Shown here piece after piece: positions 11,680-20,371 of a stretch of 64,000 nt of DNA; within the stretch, counting starts at the first letter, position 1, and every line of letters begins with the position of its first letter. Where the stretch lies: the NCBI GenBank assembly GCA_951799425.1, contig OX637395.1:17842951-17906950 (forward strand), given 5' to 3'. Source of the stretch: Ilex aquifolium (lineage: Eukaryota; Streptophyta; Magnoliopsida; Aquifoliales; Aquifoliaceae). The notes under the pieces are model-generated. The model did not search any database, was not told the DNA's origin, and saw only the letters and a list, made by a program, of their open reading frames with translations. The position numbers and the translations under genes were made by a program.

Positions 11680-12336
11680 CTGGCCACAATACCACTTTTG
11701 GTAAATACCTTTTTTATATTTTTATTGGCTTCTCCATTCTGGAGCCTCATGACATGTAAGGCTTTGAACATCTTCAAAGCCTTACACAATTGATTGTACA
11801 ATATTTATATATTTCTCTAGGGAAAGATGATTGCATTCATACCAACCTTGCACCTTTTAAATTACTAATTGTGAATCACCAATCACTACCAATTTTTTTG
11901 TTTTCATGTTTATAGTTGTTTATAGGCTTATGATTAAAGCCTCATACTTAACCTGATTATTTAATAACACCGAGGTTTCATCTAAGTGATAGGTAAACTG
12001 GAACATTCTTCCTTCTACTGACACTTGGACAATCCCAGCTCCTATACCTTCTTCATCCTTAGAACCATCAAATATCAATTTATGTGGAGTCATTCCTACA
12101 CAACCTACTTCAAATGTGTCTTTTTCAATAAGAACAATTGGATGGTCTGCTAGGAAAACAACCAAGGCTTGGCTTTTGATTGCCTTTTGTGGCATATATT
12201 GGAAATAATATTCTGTCAAGACAAGAATCCATTTTCCCATTTTTCCTCTTAACAGAGGTCTGGTAATCCTTATGAAGCTTGCTTTTAGAAACCTTTCAAT
12301 CTCTTCTTTAACTAGAAGTGTAACTTCAATGGTCAT
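11680..12336 (-). pseudogene. Tat-type pol: end of RT and RNase H remnant
   Basis: The first 25 residues resemble the RT entry region (KEEIERFLKASFIR). The text then jumps to the end of RT/connection (GKMGKWILVLTEYYFQYMPQ) and an ALVVFLADHP motif, followed by the extra RNase H of Tat elements (KLIFDGSKDEEGIGAGI). The RNase H frame continues past the stop near 11920 with a recognisable GDSQLVI motif before decaying around 11680. The RT catalytic core, including the YVDD-type box, has been deleted between residues about 25 and 30. RNase H removes the RNA template during reverse transcription. The copy cannot function. Confidence 0.75.
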
Positions 12337-12338
12337 TT

Positions 12339-12575
12339 TTATATGTGGTTGTTTGTGAGGATAGATATTCTCTTAATTGGATGTCTTTGATCCACCAATG
12401 ATTTGTCTAAGCCAGAAATCTCTTCATAACTCCAGGCAAAGCAGTCCTCGAATTCCCTGAGTAACTCAATTAGCCTTTCCTTGAAGTATGCCCCAAGTGA
12501 TGCATTGATGTAGATAGGTTTTCTGTCAGTTTCATCCCCTAGGTTAACTTCTATGGGAAAAATATAAAACTTCAT
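12339..12575 (-). pseudogene. Tat-type pol: N-terminal RT region remnant
   Basis: The segment resembles the stretch before the RT catalytic domain of Tat polyproteins: an 'EVNLG ... PIYINASLG' block, then LLREFEDCFAWSYEEISGLD, then a H-P-I motif. It is out of frame with the following piece at 12336, so a frameshift joins the two. Upstream (right) the frame is lost where an unclassified repeat begins at about 12600. The matching protease lies at 29875-30339, beyond that repeat and element A. Confidence 0.7.
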
Positions 12576-12599
12576 GTGTAGGATCTTTCCACTCGATTA

Positions 12600-13132
12600 T
12601 ATACAGAAATTGCACACTAGACCTAGAAGAGGGGTGAATAGGTTAATTTAAAATTAAGCTCGGATGACCTCCAATTTTTACCTATATCTACCACAATTAA
12701 CCCTTCTCACAAAGATATAACAATTTAGGTGAGAACCCCTTTTAACACGAATAACCTATTAAGAGTGTGAGTGGATGAATGAATATGCAATCAACACTAA
12801 CCAATCCACAATCTCTTTTTGATCCCAACTAAAGCCACAATCACCAAAACTACTATTAATGAATTGAAAGATAAACAATCAATTCATCAAACACATGGTG
12901 CACGTGTGTGCAACATTGCAAGTGGAACACATGTAATTTTTTGACGTGGAAACCCATTTCGAGAAAAACCATGGGGAATCTTCTCGGTTCATGGAAGCCT
13001 AATCCACTAAACCAAAAGTCAATCTACAAAGTCTTATACCTCAACCAATCCTCATCGCTAGATGTTCATTTCTTTCATAGATCTCTTTTTCAAAAATCTG
13101 TCTTCAACGTTATGGGTAGCTTCACTTGGATT
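12600..13132. repeat. Unclassified repeat, left part (right part at 28456-29340)
   Basis: This non-coding stretch begins near a phrase AGAAGAGGGGTGAATAGG that I associate with a dispersed plant repeat but cannot name. It interrupts the Tat pol remnant. Element A inserted into it, so removing A and one GGATT copy joins 13132 directly to 28456. The outer edges are approximate and I could not find a clear target duplication. Confidence 0.4.
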
Positions 13133-13444
13133 TGTAACACCCCGCATTTTTCTTTTATATATATGTATATAGATATATAACAAATAATGGTTGTAAAGAT
13201 GTGGATAGGGGTATTGAAGTGTGTTTGAACTTTGTAAATTTGAAAAGTAAAGATTTAAAATGTTAATGAAAATCATAGTTGAAATTTAGTTTTAGTGAGA
13301 GAAAATATAAAATGTTAGGTCATATAACTTGTATTAGATAGGTTTGGTGTATAAATATGTGTTGGAGAGGTTTGTGATGGATTTGGTCAGTTTTGGAATG
13401 GATTGGAAATGGAAAACAAAAGAAATAGGCAAAACTGGGTGAAT

Positions 13445-13542
13445 GGTACCGGTACTGGGTACCGGTACTGAATGGTACCGGTACTGAGTACCGGTACCCC
13501 GATTCCAGAAGGTTTCTTGTACCGGTACTGGGTACCGGTACC
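13445..13542. repeat. TACCGGTA palindrome array, six copies
   Basis: Six copies of TACCGGTA, each extended by G on the left and usually C on the right, occur in two clusters separated by a GATTCCAGAAGG spacer. The array ends about 45 bp upstream of the TATA box. The 3' LTR of the same element has five copies at this place. Confidence 0.92.
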
Positions 13543-13587
13543 ATTTGTCTGACGCCCGCTAAACAGTTAAAAGTCGGGATTTTGTGT

Positions 13588-13595
13588 TATAAAAC
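13588..13595 (+). promoter_or_regulatory. TATA box of element A 5' LTR
   Basis: TTATAAAA lies downstream of the palindrome array. A pyrimidine-rich stretch and a purine-rich leader (AGAGAGAAAC) follow, as in the other LTRs here. It should drive genomic RNA synthesis. Confidence 0.65.
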
Positions 13596-14087
13596 CCATC
13601 CCACATCCCATTTGCCCCATTTCTTCATCTCCCTCTTACCCTAAGCCTCCTAGAAACCCTTAGAGAGAAACAGAGAGAGAGAAAACTCAAGATAAAAAGG
13701 AAAGACAAAGGGCTCACAAGTGATCCAAGACTCAAACCCTGGGTTTCTTCAAGAACATAAGGTAGGGGATTTCTTCTCTTTCTCTTACATTGATGTTAGG
13801 GTTAATAAATATGTATGTTTTGATTCTTAATGATATGTATTTGCTATGACTTCATTGTTTCTTGGTTCTTTTGCAATTGTTAACATGTTTTACACAAAGT
13901 TAGGGTTGAATACCCATGAAATCTCTTTTTGGTTTGAAAAACCCTAGTCTTTGGGAGAGTGATGTATTTCCTTCCCAAATGCCTTCTTTCTTATTTGATT
14001 TCGAAACTTTAGTGCTTTGTGTTGGGTAGTAAAATAATGTTATTGCGATCTCATGTATTTTTCTTGGTTGGGTTGTTTGAGATACAC

Positions 14088-14408
14088 ATGTAATGAATTG
14101 TGAGAGGTTCCTTATAAGGATGCTCACCCCTTCCCAAGAGGTTCCTTATAAGGATGCTTGGGAAGCCATGTAATGAATTGTGAGAGGTTCCTTATAAGGA
14201 TGCTCACCCCTTCCCAAGAGGTTCCTTATAAGGATGCTTGGGAAGCCATGTAATGAATTGTGAGAGGTTCCTTATAAGGATGCTCACCCCTTCCCAAGAG
14301 GTTCCTTATAAGGATGCTTGGGAAGCCATGTAATGATTTGTGAGAGGTTCCTGGTAAGGATGATCACCCATTCTCAAGAGGTTCCTTGTAAGGATGCTTG
14401 AGAATCAA
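14088..14408 (+). repeat. 80-bp tandem repeat, four units, with TCCTTATAAGGA palindromes
   Basis: The units begin ATGTAATGAATTGTGAGAGG at 14088, 14168 and 14248, with a diverged fourth at about 14328. Each holds two copies of the perfect 12-bp palindrome TCCTTATAAGGA (the fourth unit has variants), and the flanking CTTCCCAAG and CTTGGGAAG are also complementary. The same four units are in the 3' LTR (27461-27780). The solo LTR at 203 has one diverged unit. Confidence 0.9.
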
Positions 14409-15082
14409 AGACGATCTAAACGGAGGTGGAGGTTACCCTAAAGTATGCCACCTACCGAAAGAATTGTTGGAAACTGTGTATGGGGACTGGATTATATTTG
14501 GAAATGGTTTGCTAACTGTATAGTGTTTCACTTATTCATTCAATTACTGTTGTTCCTTAAACTTGAGATCTACTAAAATGTCCCTGTTTTACTTCAAAGA
14601 TTATATATGCTATTTGCGAAATGAGACCGGCCATTTTATATGCTTTTATAAACGTTGTTAGAGTTTGGGAGGAATGTTGCTACAGAGCTTCGTGCTCACC
14701 CCCTACAAACAACATATTTCAGGTCTTTGTCTAGAGGAGGAGCTCGGAACTGACGAGCCGGGACATTGGGAAGCTCTCGTAGAAGGGAACGTGGACCCCG
14801 AGGTGGACGCATAGAGTGACCTCCTTTCCTTTTTGTACTAGACTAGGATATTCATTTTGAACATTGTAAGGTCTAGTTTTCTTTTGTTATTTCCGCTGTG
14901 CTACATTATGTGATTTTGGGAATGTAAAGGCCAAAATGGGTCTATTCTTTTGGAATAATACTGTAAATTTTATGGATGACTTTATGAAGTCTTATTTATT
15001 GATGGATTATTCTAGTGCTCTCATGATGTGAATGTTTTAGAATGTAATGCCGTCCAGGGTGTGTTTTGGGGTGTTACAAAGT

Positions 15083-15094
15083 TGGTATCAGAGC
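15083..15094 (+). other. Primer-binding site, tRNA-iMet type (element A)
   Basis: TGGTATCAGAGC lies four bases after the LTR end. It is complementary to the 3' end of initiator tRNA-Met and primes minus-strand DNA synthesis. Confidence 0.93.
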
Positions 15095-15268
15095 CTAGGC
15101 TTTAGGTCTTACATGGGAGCTGTAGGTTATGGATTACCACTAGAGCCTTAGGACTAAGTTGAATAAAAGGGTTTGAGTTAGATTTCACACTCTTCTTGTG
15201 TTATAGACTAAAGTGATACCTAGGATGTCTTGCACATCGAGGAACTAAATTGTGAATTGATGTGCAGG

Positions 15269-15847
15269 ATGGAGGGTGGACGTGGACGTGGACGAGGACG
15301 TGGTGGCCAAGCAAATCCACCACCACCATCACCTCCCGATACCATGGATGTCATTTATCAATGCATAAGGGAGTTAACTACTCTGGTACAACACCAGAAT
15401 AGAATCAACAACCAACAACAACAGGACTTAGCAAGGGGAGGCCCGATCCGGACTGGTGCTAGTAGCAGTGGAGTGGCACAAAGGGCAGCTCCGTACTGCC
15501 GACCTGACCAAGCTTCAGGGCCACGAAATCCAGTGGTTCAGGGAGCTAGGGCTACTCGAAATCGAACAGCCACTGACCCACGTCGCTGTTTCGCATGTGG
15601 CGGTTTCGGGCACTTCAAACATAGATGCCCATCCTTTCCTAAAAAGACCAAACAAGCCGTAGGACAAGTAAATGCAAACACGCCACCACCACAGAAGCCA
15701 CCACCGCAGAACCCGTTAAAAGATATAGCCCCCGACAATATTGATCGAGAGAATTCCTATTCTGACCCAACCGGAGGAAGATGTTTCCCATACAAGTGCG
15801 GAAGGTATCGTTTTTCTCTAAAGGTCTTGGGCATGTATTTTCTTTGA
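15269..15847 (+). pseudogene. Shortened gag of element A, capsid core deleted
   Basis: I chose the ATG at 15269 because it follows the predicted acceptor and matches B's start context. The protein opens with an arginine/glycine-rich run (RGRGRGRGG) and a proline run, as in B, then a QQQQ stretch. From there it jumps straight to the RGGPIRTG linker, so nearly all of the Gag core present in B (20640-21160) is missing. The CCHC knuckle CFACGGFGHFKHRC is intact at about residues 107-120. The end is out of frame relative to protease. The product could bind RNA but would lack the particle-forming core. It may simply be a packaging-competent relic. Confidence 0.75.
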
Positions 15848-16050
15848 AGTTTAATGTTACTCATTCCTTCCCACACCCCACCTATGCAAATAACTTGGGA
15901 TTAGACTTTGGGAATTTAGAACATGTCTAGAGTATAGACATGCCTCGGGAGAACGGTTGGATACTAAGAGGATGTGTATAGGTGGTGTGCTTCAAATTGG
16001 GGAGCGAGAATTGATGGTAGACATGGTTGTATTAGACATGAATGGGTACG
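15760..16050 (+). pseudogene. Protease remnant of element A
   Basis: Nucleotide similarity to element B's protease continues after gag, with frame changes. The active-site region is poorly kept. The stretch from about 15945 to 16045 (GGAGAACG-GTTGGATAC and on to TTAGACATGAATGGGTACG) matches B around 21697-21800. Similarity ends at about 16050, where B continues into the rest of protease and RT. No functional enzyme can be made from this piece. Confidence 0.65.
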
Positions 16051-17290
16051 CTAGTTTGTATCATGTGGTTTAGACTAGTCTAGGAAAAGGATGATAATTT
16101 GGCTTTTGGTTTGTAAATGAGATTAGGCATGGATCTCGATTGCGAGTCATATTAGTTATATTGGAGATGGGTATGAAATTGGGATGTGTGGAGATAAGAT
16201 TAACTTATAGGTTCTCTAAGATGAATTAAGTTCCTAATGATAAGGGTATGGAAGGTTACGTGTGTTACTTAAAACACATAGAAATTAAGGAATGAATGTA
16301 GTTTTGGTTCTATAATAGAAACCCTGGGAGGGTAATGGTGAGTGCGATGTATGAGGTGAATGAAAGTCACTAAGAATTGATTAGATGGTTATTAGTTCTA
16401 TCTCAAGATGGTAGATCGAGAGAAAATACCTTGGAGATATACTTTGATCTTTAGCTTAAGTATTATAGCTGGTTAATTACCCAAAATTCCCTTTGAAGGG
16501 ATTTGATGGATCGTTAGTGTACACATTTTGGAAGCTATAATTGGAAAACAAGTGCAGTTAAGTTTTACTTGTACATTTTGGTGGAATCTAAGATACTCTC
16601 TCAGAACTTTCAAATCGGTGCGAAGTTCTTATCTTGTAGCATATGTTGACTTGCAAATCGGTGGATTATAATTTATATCAGAGTGCGCAGCGAGCTATTG
16701 GATAAATGACTATAATGGTGACAATAAGGAGTTTTATGAGAAAGTACAAATCGAGCTGAAATCTAAGAGTTGATCTTAGAAACTTGACTGGTGTGGAGTG
16801 TGTAGTTATGAATTGAAATTATGGTAGATTGCAAGATTGTGAATTCCTCTTGAGTTGTGACAGACGAAATCTTGAAGAACGTTGTATCTATTTTCAAGAC
16901 TTGAGATAAATTTTACCGTGATGCCATTAACAAATTTTGTGTTACACCCTGATGTTAGTATAGGAAGGATGACTAACCCTAATGGTGGAACTGCATTTGA
17001 GTTATTTGATATGCTTATGAAGAAGATACATGTAAGAAGCAAATATGAGTTTGATTGAATTGATTGGTGAAATTCAAAAGAGAAGTGATATTTGATGAGT
17101 ACACAAGTAAGTATTATGATCTAGTAGTTAGGCATGAAAAGAAATTAGTTGGAACAATCGTATACATGTATTAAGAATAGAGGTGATAAATGAATTCTAG
17201 TGAAGGAATGTATTTTGATTCTAGTCCCTCGAATTATTGAGAATTTGAGAGACTAACTCAACGATTAAGTTTCGAGGACGAAACTTTCTT
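16051..17290 (+). other. 1.2-kb internal sequence of unknown origin in element A
   Basis: I see no open frame of note and no match to RT, RNase H or integrase here. Part of it (about 16655-16720) recurs in element C (reverse complement of 2495-2560), so it belonged to an ancestor of both and is not a private insertion. The last bases (GAGGACGAAACTTTCTTTAAGG) match the 3' end of element B just before the polypurine tract. Origin unknown: decayed pol, captured host DNA or a structural RNA region are all possible. Confidence 0.5.
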
Positions 17291-17291
17291 T

Positions 17292-17303
17292 AAGGGGGGT
17301 GGA
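17292..17303 (+). other. Polypurine tract of element A
   Basis: AAGGGGGGTGGA lies one base before the 3' LTR, identical to that of element B (24963-24974). It primes plus-strand synthesis. Confidence 0.85.
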
Positions 17304-17304
17304 T

Positions 17305-17979
17305 TGTAACACCCCGCATTTTTCTTTTATATATATGTATATAGATATATAGCAAATAATGGTTGTAAAGATGTGGATAGGGGTATTGAAGTGTGTTTGA
17401 ACTTTGTAAATTTGAAAAGTAAAGATTTAAAATGTTAATGAAAATCATAGTTGAAATTTAGTTTTAGTGAGTGAAAATATAAAATGTTAGGTCATATAAC
17501 TTGTATTAGATAGGTTTGGTGTATAAATATGTGTTGGAGAGGTTTGTGATGGATTTTGTTAGTTTTGGAATGGATTGGAAATGGAAAACAAAAGAAATAG
17601 GCAAAACTGGGTAAATGGTACCGGTACTGGGTACCGGTACTGAATGGTACCGGTACCCCGATTCCAGAAGGTTTCTTGTACCGGTACTGGGTACCGGTAC
17701 CATTTGTCTGACGCCCGCTAAACAGTTAAAAGTCGGGATTTTGTGTTATAAAACCCATCCCACATCCCATTTGCCCCATTTCTTCATCTCCCTCTTACCC
17801 TAACCCTCCTAGAAACCCTTAGAGAGAAATAGAGAGAGAGAAAACTCAAGATAAAAAGGAAAGACAAAGGGCTCACAAGTGATCCAAGACTCAAACCCTG
17901 GGTTTCTTCAAGAGCATAAGGAAGGGGATTTCTTCTCTTTCTCTTACATTGATGTTAGGGTTAATAAATATGTATGTTT
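17305..17979 (+). repeat. 3' LTR of element A, left part
   Basis: It starts TGTAACACCCCGCATTT and is cut at 17979 by element B. It carries a five-copy TACCGGTA array (17616-17701), one copy fewer than the 5' LTR. The rest lies at 27193-28450. Confidence 0.93.
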
Positions 17980-18496
17980 TGTAACACCCCGAATTTCTTT
18001 TATATATTTATAGAGATATATATATATATATAGTAAATAATATTTGTAAAGATGTAGATATATGTAGTGACATAAGAATAAACCGTAGGAATAAATGCTA
18101 TGGAGACAATTTGATTGGGAAGTTACGTGTCGAAGATGTTTAAACTTGGAAAGGGTGATTAGACAAGTTTCTAAAAGTTTGTAGGTCAAAATAATGATTC
18201 CATTGAATCCGGAAGGTCGAAAAACATTGGGAGTGGTAATATGGATGTATTGGAAGTTAGGAAGTGTCTCGGAGTTAAAATACACTTTAGCGAGAATTTG
18301 GGTAAAAATGGGTATTGAACACTACTTAGTGTTTTGGCCATAACCTTTTATCCTTAAGTCCAATTGATCTGAAATTTTTACAGTAGATATTAGACATCTA
18401 GGGCTACAAAAGTGTATCTCATGAAAATTTTCCAATTCGACCTCTAAATGGGTCAAAATCGCACTGGAAGTTGAAACAAAAATCTGGAAGTCAAAT

Positions 18497-18573
18497 CGTA
18501 CCGGTACGCTGAACTCCAGAAGCTGAATCCTACCGGTACGCTGGACTCCAGAAGCTCAACCGTACCGGTACGC
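18497..18573. repeat. CGTACCGGTACG palindrome array, three copies
   Basis: Two copies are full 12-bp CGTACCGGTACG palindromes. The middle one begins CCTACCGGTACG. Spacers read CTG(A/G)ACTCCAGAAGCT. The array ends about 50 bp upstream of the TATA box. The 3' LTR copy (25491-25579) has four, the extra unit being a 12-bp tandem step. Confidence 0.92.
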
Positions 18574-18624
18574 CCGATAGAAACCAACCCGATCCGACTG
18601 CGGGTCTTTCTCCATTTCTTCCAC

Positions 18625-18632
18625 TATAAATA
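18625..18632 (+). promoter_or_regulatory. TATA box of element B 5' LTR
   Basis: TATAAATA in the context TTCCACTATAAATACTTAAG, shared with the E-type solo LTRs (for example the complement of 59685-59692). Confidence 0.7.
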
Positions 18633-18906
18633 CTTAAGGACGACTATTTGAGCCTCATTTCACCCATCCAAACCCTAGGCACCCTTAGAGAGCAAAAGAG
18701 GGAGAGAAAAACACAAAAATTGGGAGAGATTTACAAGATCAAAGCCCTAGTTTTCAAGATTTCACTTCTCCATCCATTCCCTCTTCTATAATTTCACTTC
18801 ACCCTCACTCAAACCTCTTAGAACCAAAAGAGAAAGTAGCAAGGGAGCAAGAAAAAGGGGAAAATGAAGTCTTTAAAGCTTGGGTTGCTAGAGATACTTG
18901 GTTGAG

Positions 18907-20370
18907 GTAGGGGATTTCTTCCTATTCTCTTACATTGAGGCTAGGGTTAAATTATATGTATTCTTTTGGTTCAAAATCATATATACTTGCTATTATTTAC
19001 TTGATTCGTGACCCTCTTGCATTTATTACCATGTTTTAAACATTGTAGTAGTTGGGTAACCATTAAAGGTCTCTTTTTCATTCTCAAACCCTAGTTTTAA
19101 GAAAAATGAATCTTTCCTCTTTACATTTTCCTTGTCCTCACCATCACAACCTTAGTGTTTGATATTGTATAACAAAATAATGTTTATGGTGATCTCTTGC
19201 TCTTTTTCTTCCATTTTGCTACGGTACAAATTGTGAAAATTGGGGACTTGTGTAATTGTTGTTTATGAGAGATATTTGTTGGTATTTTATCTCTTGGGTG
19301 GTTGTACGATACGAACATGGATTACTATGGACCGGGGATCATGTAGTGGGTATACGTCTTTATATGCCACGCGGGTATGAACTTTTCCTACCACATGGAG
19401 TGGGTAGACGCCTTTGTACGCCGTGTGGGTATAAACTTTTCATATCGCTAATGATCACGGTTTAGTAACGTGGGTGGTATCGGGCACACCGTGTGGGTCA
19501 TCGTGCATTGTACCAAATACGATTTCTGCAAGAGTTTTGGGGTAGTATGGGATGCCACAAGAACTTGTGGAAATGGTGTATGGTGGGATGGATTATGTTT
19601 TGGGAATTGATTCTTATTGGTATCTTGTGTTCATTTATTCTTTTAATTATCGTGGTTCCTTAAACTTGAGATCTATTTAAAATGTCCTGCTTTTCCTTCA
19701 AAATGTTATATATGCTATTTGTGAAAATGAGACCAACCGTTTTATATGCTTTCCTAAACCTTGTTTGAGTTTGGGAAGATTTTGCTACAGAGCTTCGTGC
19801 TCATCCCCTACAATTAACATTTTTCAGATTATGCTATAGAGGAGGAGCTTGGCGCTAATGAGCAGGGCCTCGGGGAAGCCTCATTAGAGGGGTACCTGGA
19901 TCCCGAGTGGGACATTTAGAGATGCCTTTTACTTTTGTACTAGACTAGGAACCAACATGTACAAACATTGTATAGTCTAGTTTTCTTTTGTAATTCCGCT
20001 GCGCTATATTATTAAATTTTTGAGATGTAAATGCCATGGTTGGGCATATTCTTTTGGATAATGATGTAAATATTTTATGGATGATGAATGAAATTTAATT
20101 TATTTATGGATGATATTAGTGCTCTCATGATGTGAATGTTTTAGAATGTAATGCCGTCCAGGGTGGTATTTGGGGCGTTACAGATTTGGTATCAGAGCCT
20201 AGGCTTTAGGTCTTACATGGGAGCTGTAGGTTATGGATCACCATTAGAGATATAGGATTAGGGTGAAAGAAATTGTGGTCTAGATTGATATAAACTTTAT
20301 GCCTTTAGACTAAATTTATACTTAGGATGCCTTGTACATCAATGAAACTGAATTGTGAATTGATGTGCAG
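18907..20370 (+). other. Predicted leader intron of element B
   Basis: Donor TTGAG/GTAGGGG and acceptor TTGATGTGCAG/G give a 1464-nt intron ending one base before the gag ATG at 20372. Spliced RNA would lose the primer-binding site and so could serve only as messenger, while unspliced RNA would be the genome. Consensus-based inference. Confidence 0.5.
20187..20198 (+). other. Primer-binding site, tRNA-iMet type (element B)
   Basis: TGGTATCAGAGC lies four bases after the 5' LTR, complementary to the end of initiator tRNA-Met. Confidence 0.95.
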
Positions 20371-20371
20371 G

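Larger units (their letters stand above)
13133..15078 (+). repeat. 5' LTR of element A
   Basis: It runs from TGTAACACCCCGCATTT to TTTTGGGGTGTTACA, and the ends form a perfect 11-bp inverted pair. In order it holds the TACCGGTA array (13445-13542), TATA box (13588-13595), splice-donor-like AAG/GTAGGGG (13760), four 80-bp tandem repeats (14088-14408) and the GAGC..GCTCACC element (14685-14700). The primer-binding site follows at 15083. Confidence 0.93.
13762..15267 (+). other. Predicted leader intron of element A
   Basis: Donor ATAAG/GTAGGGG and acceptor TTGATGTGCAG/G would remove 1506 nt and place the exon junction two bases before the gag ATG at 15269. The intron would include the rest of the LTR and the primer-binding site. 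The same donor context recurs in most LTR families here and an acceptor sits next to gag ATG in B and D. This is inference from consensus only. Confidence 0.5.
17980..20182 (+). repeat. 5' LTR of element B
   Basis: It runs from TGTAACACCCCGAATTTC to TTTGGGGCGTTACA. It contains a three-copy palindrome array (18497-18573), a TATA box (18625-18632), a predicted splice donor (18907), and the GAGC..GCTCATCC element (19790-19805). The small open frame at 19256-19465 is repeated unchanged in the 3' LTR and is not supported as a gene. Confidence 0.95.

Noticed and set aside
16051..17290. Captured host gene in element A
   Set aside because: No frame, splice pattern or recognisable protein segment is visible. 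The possibility is kept only as a question in the findings.
20187..20198. tRNA gene fragment
   Set aside because: The TGGTATCAGAGC strings (also in A, C and D) are primer-binding sites complementary to the tRNA 3' end. No cloverleaf or RNA polymerase III boxes surround them.
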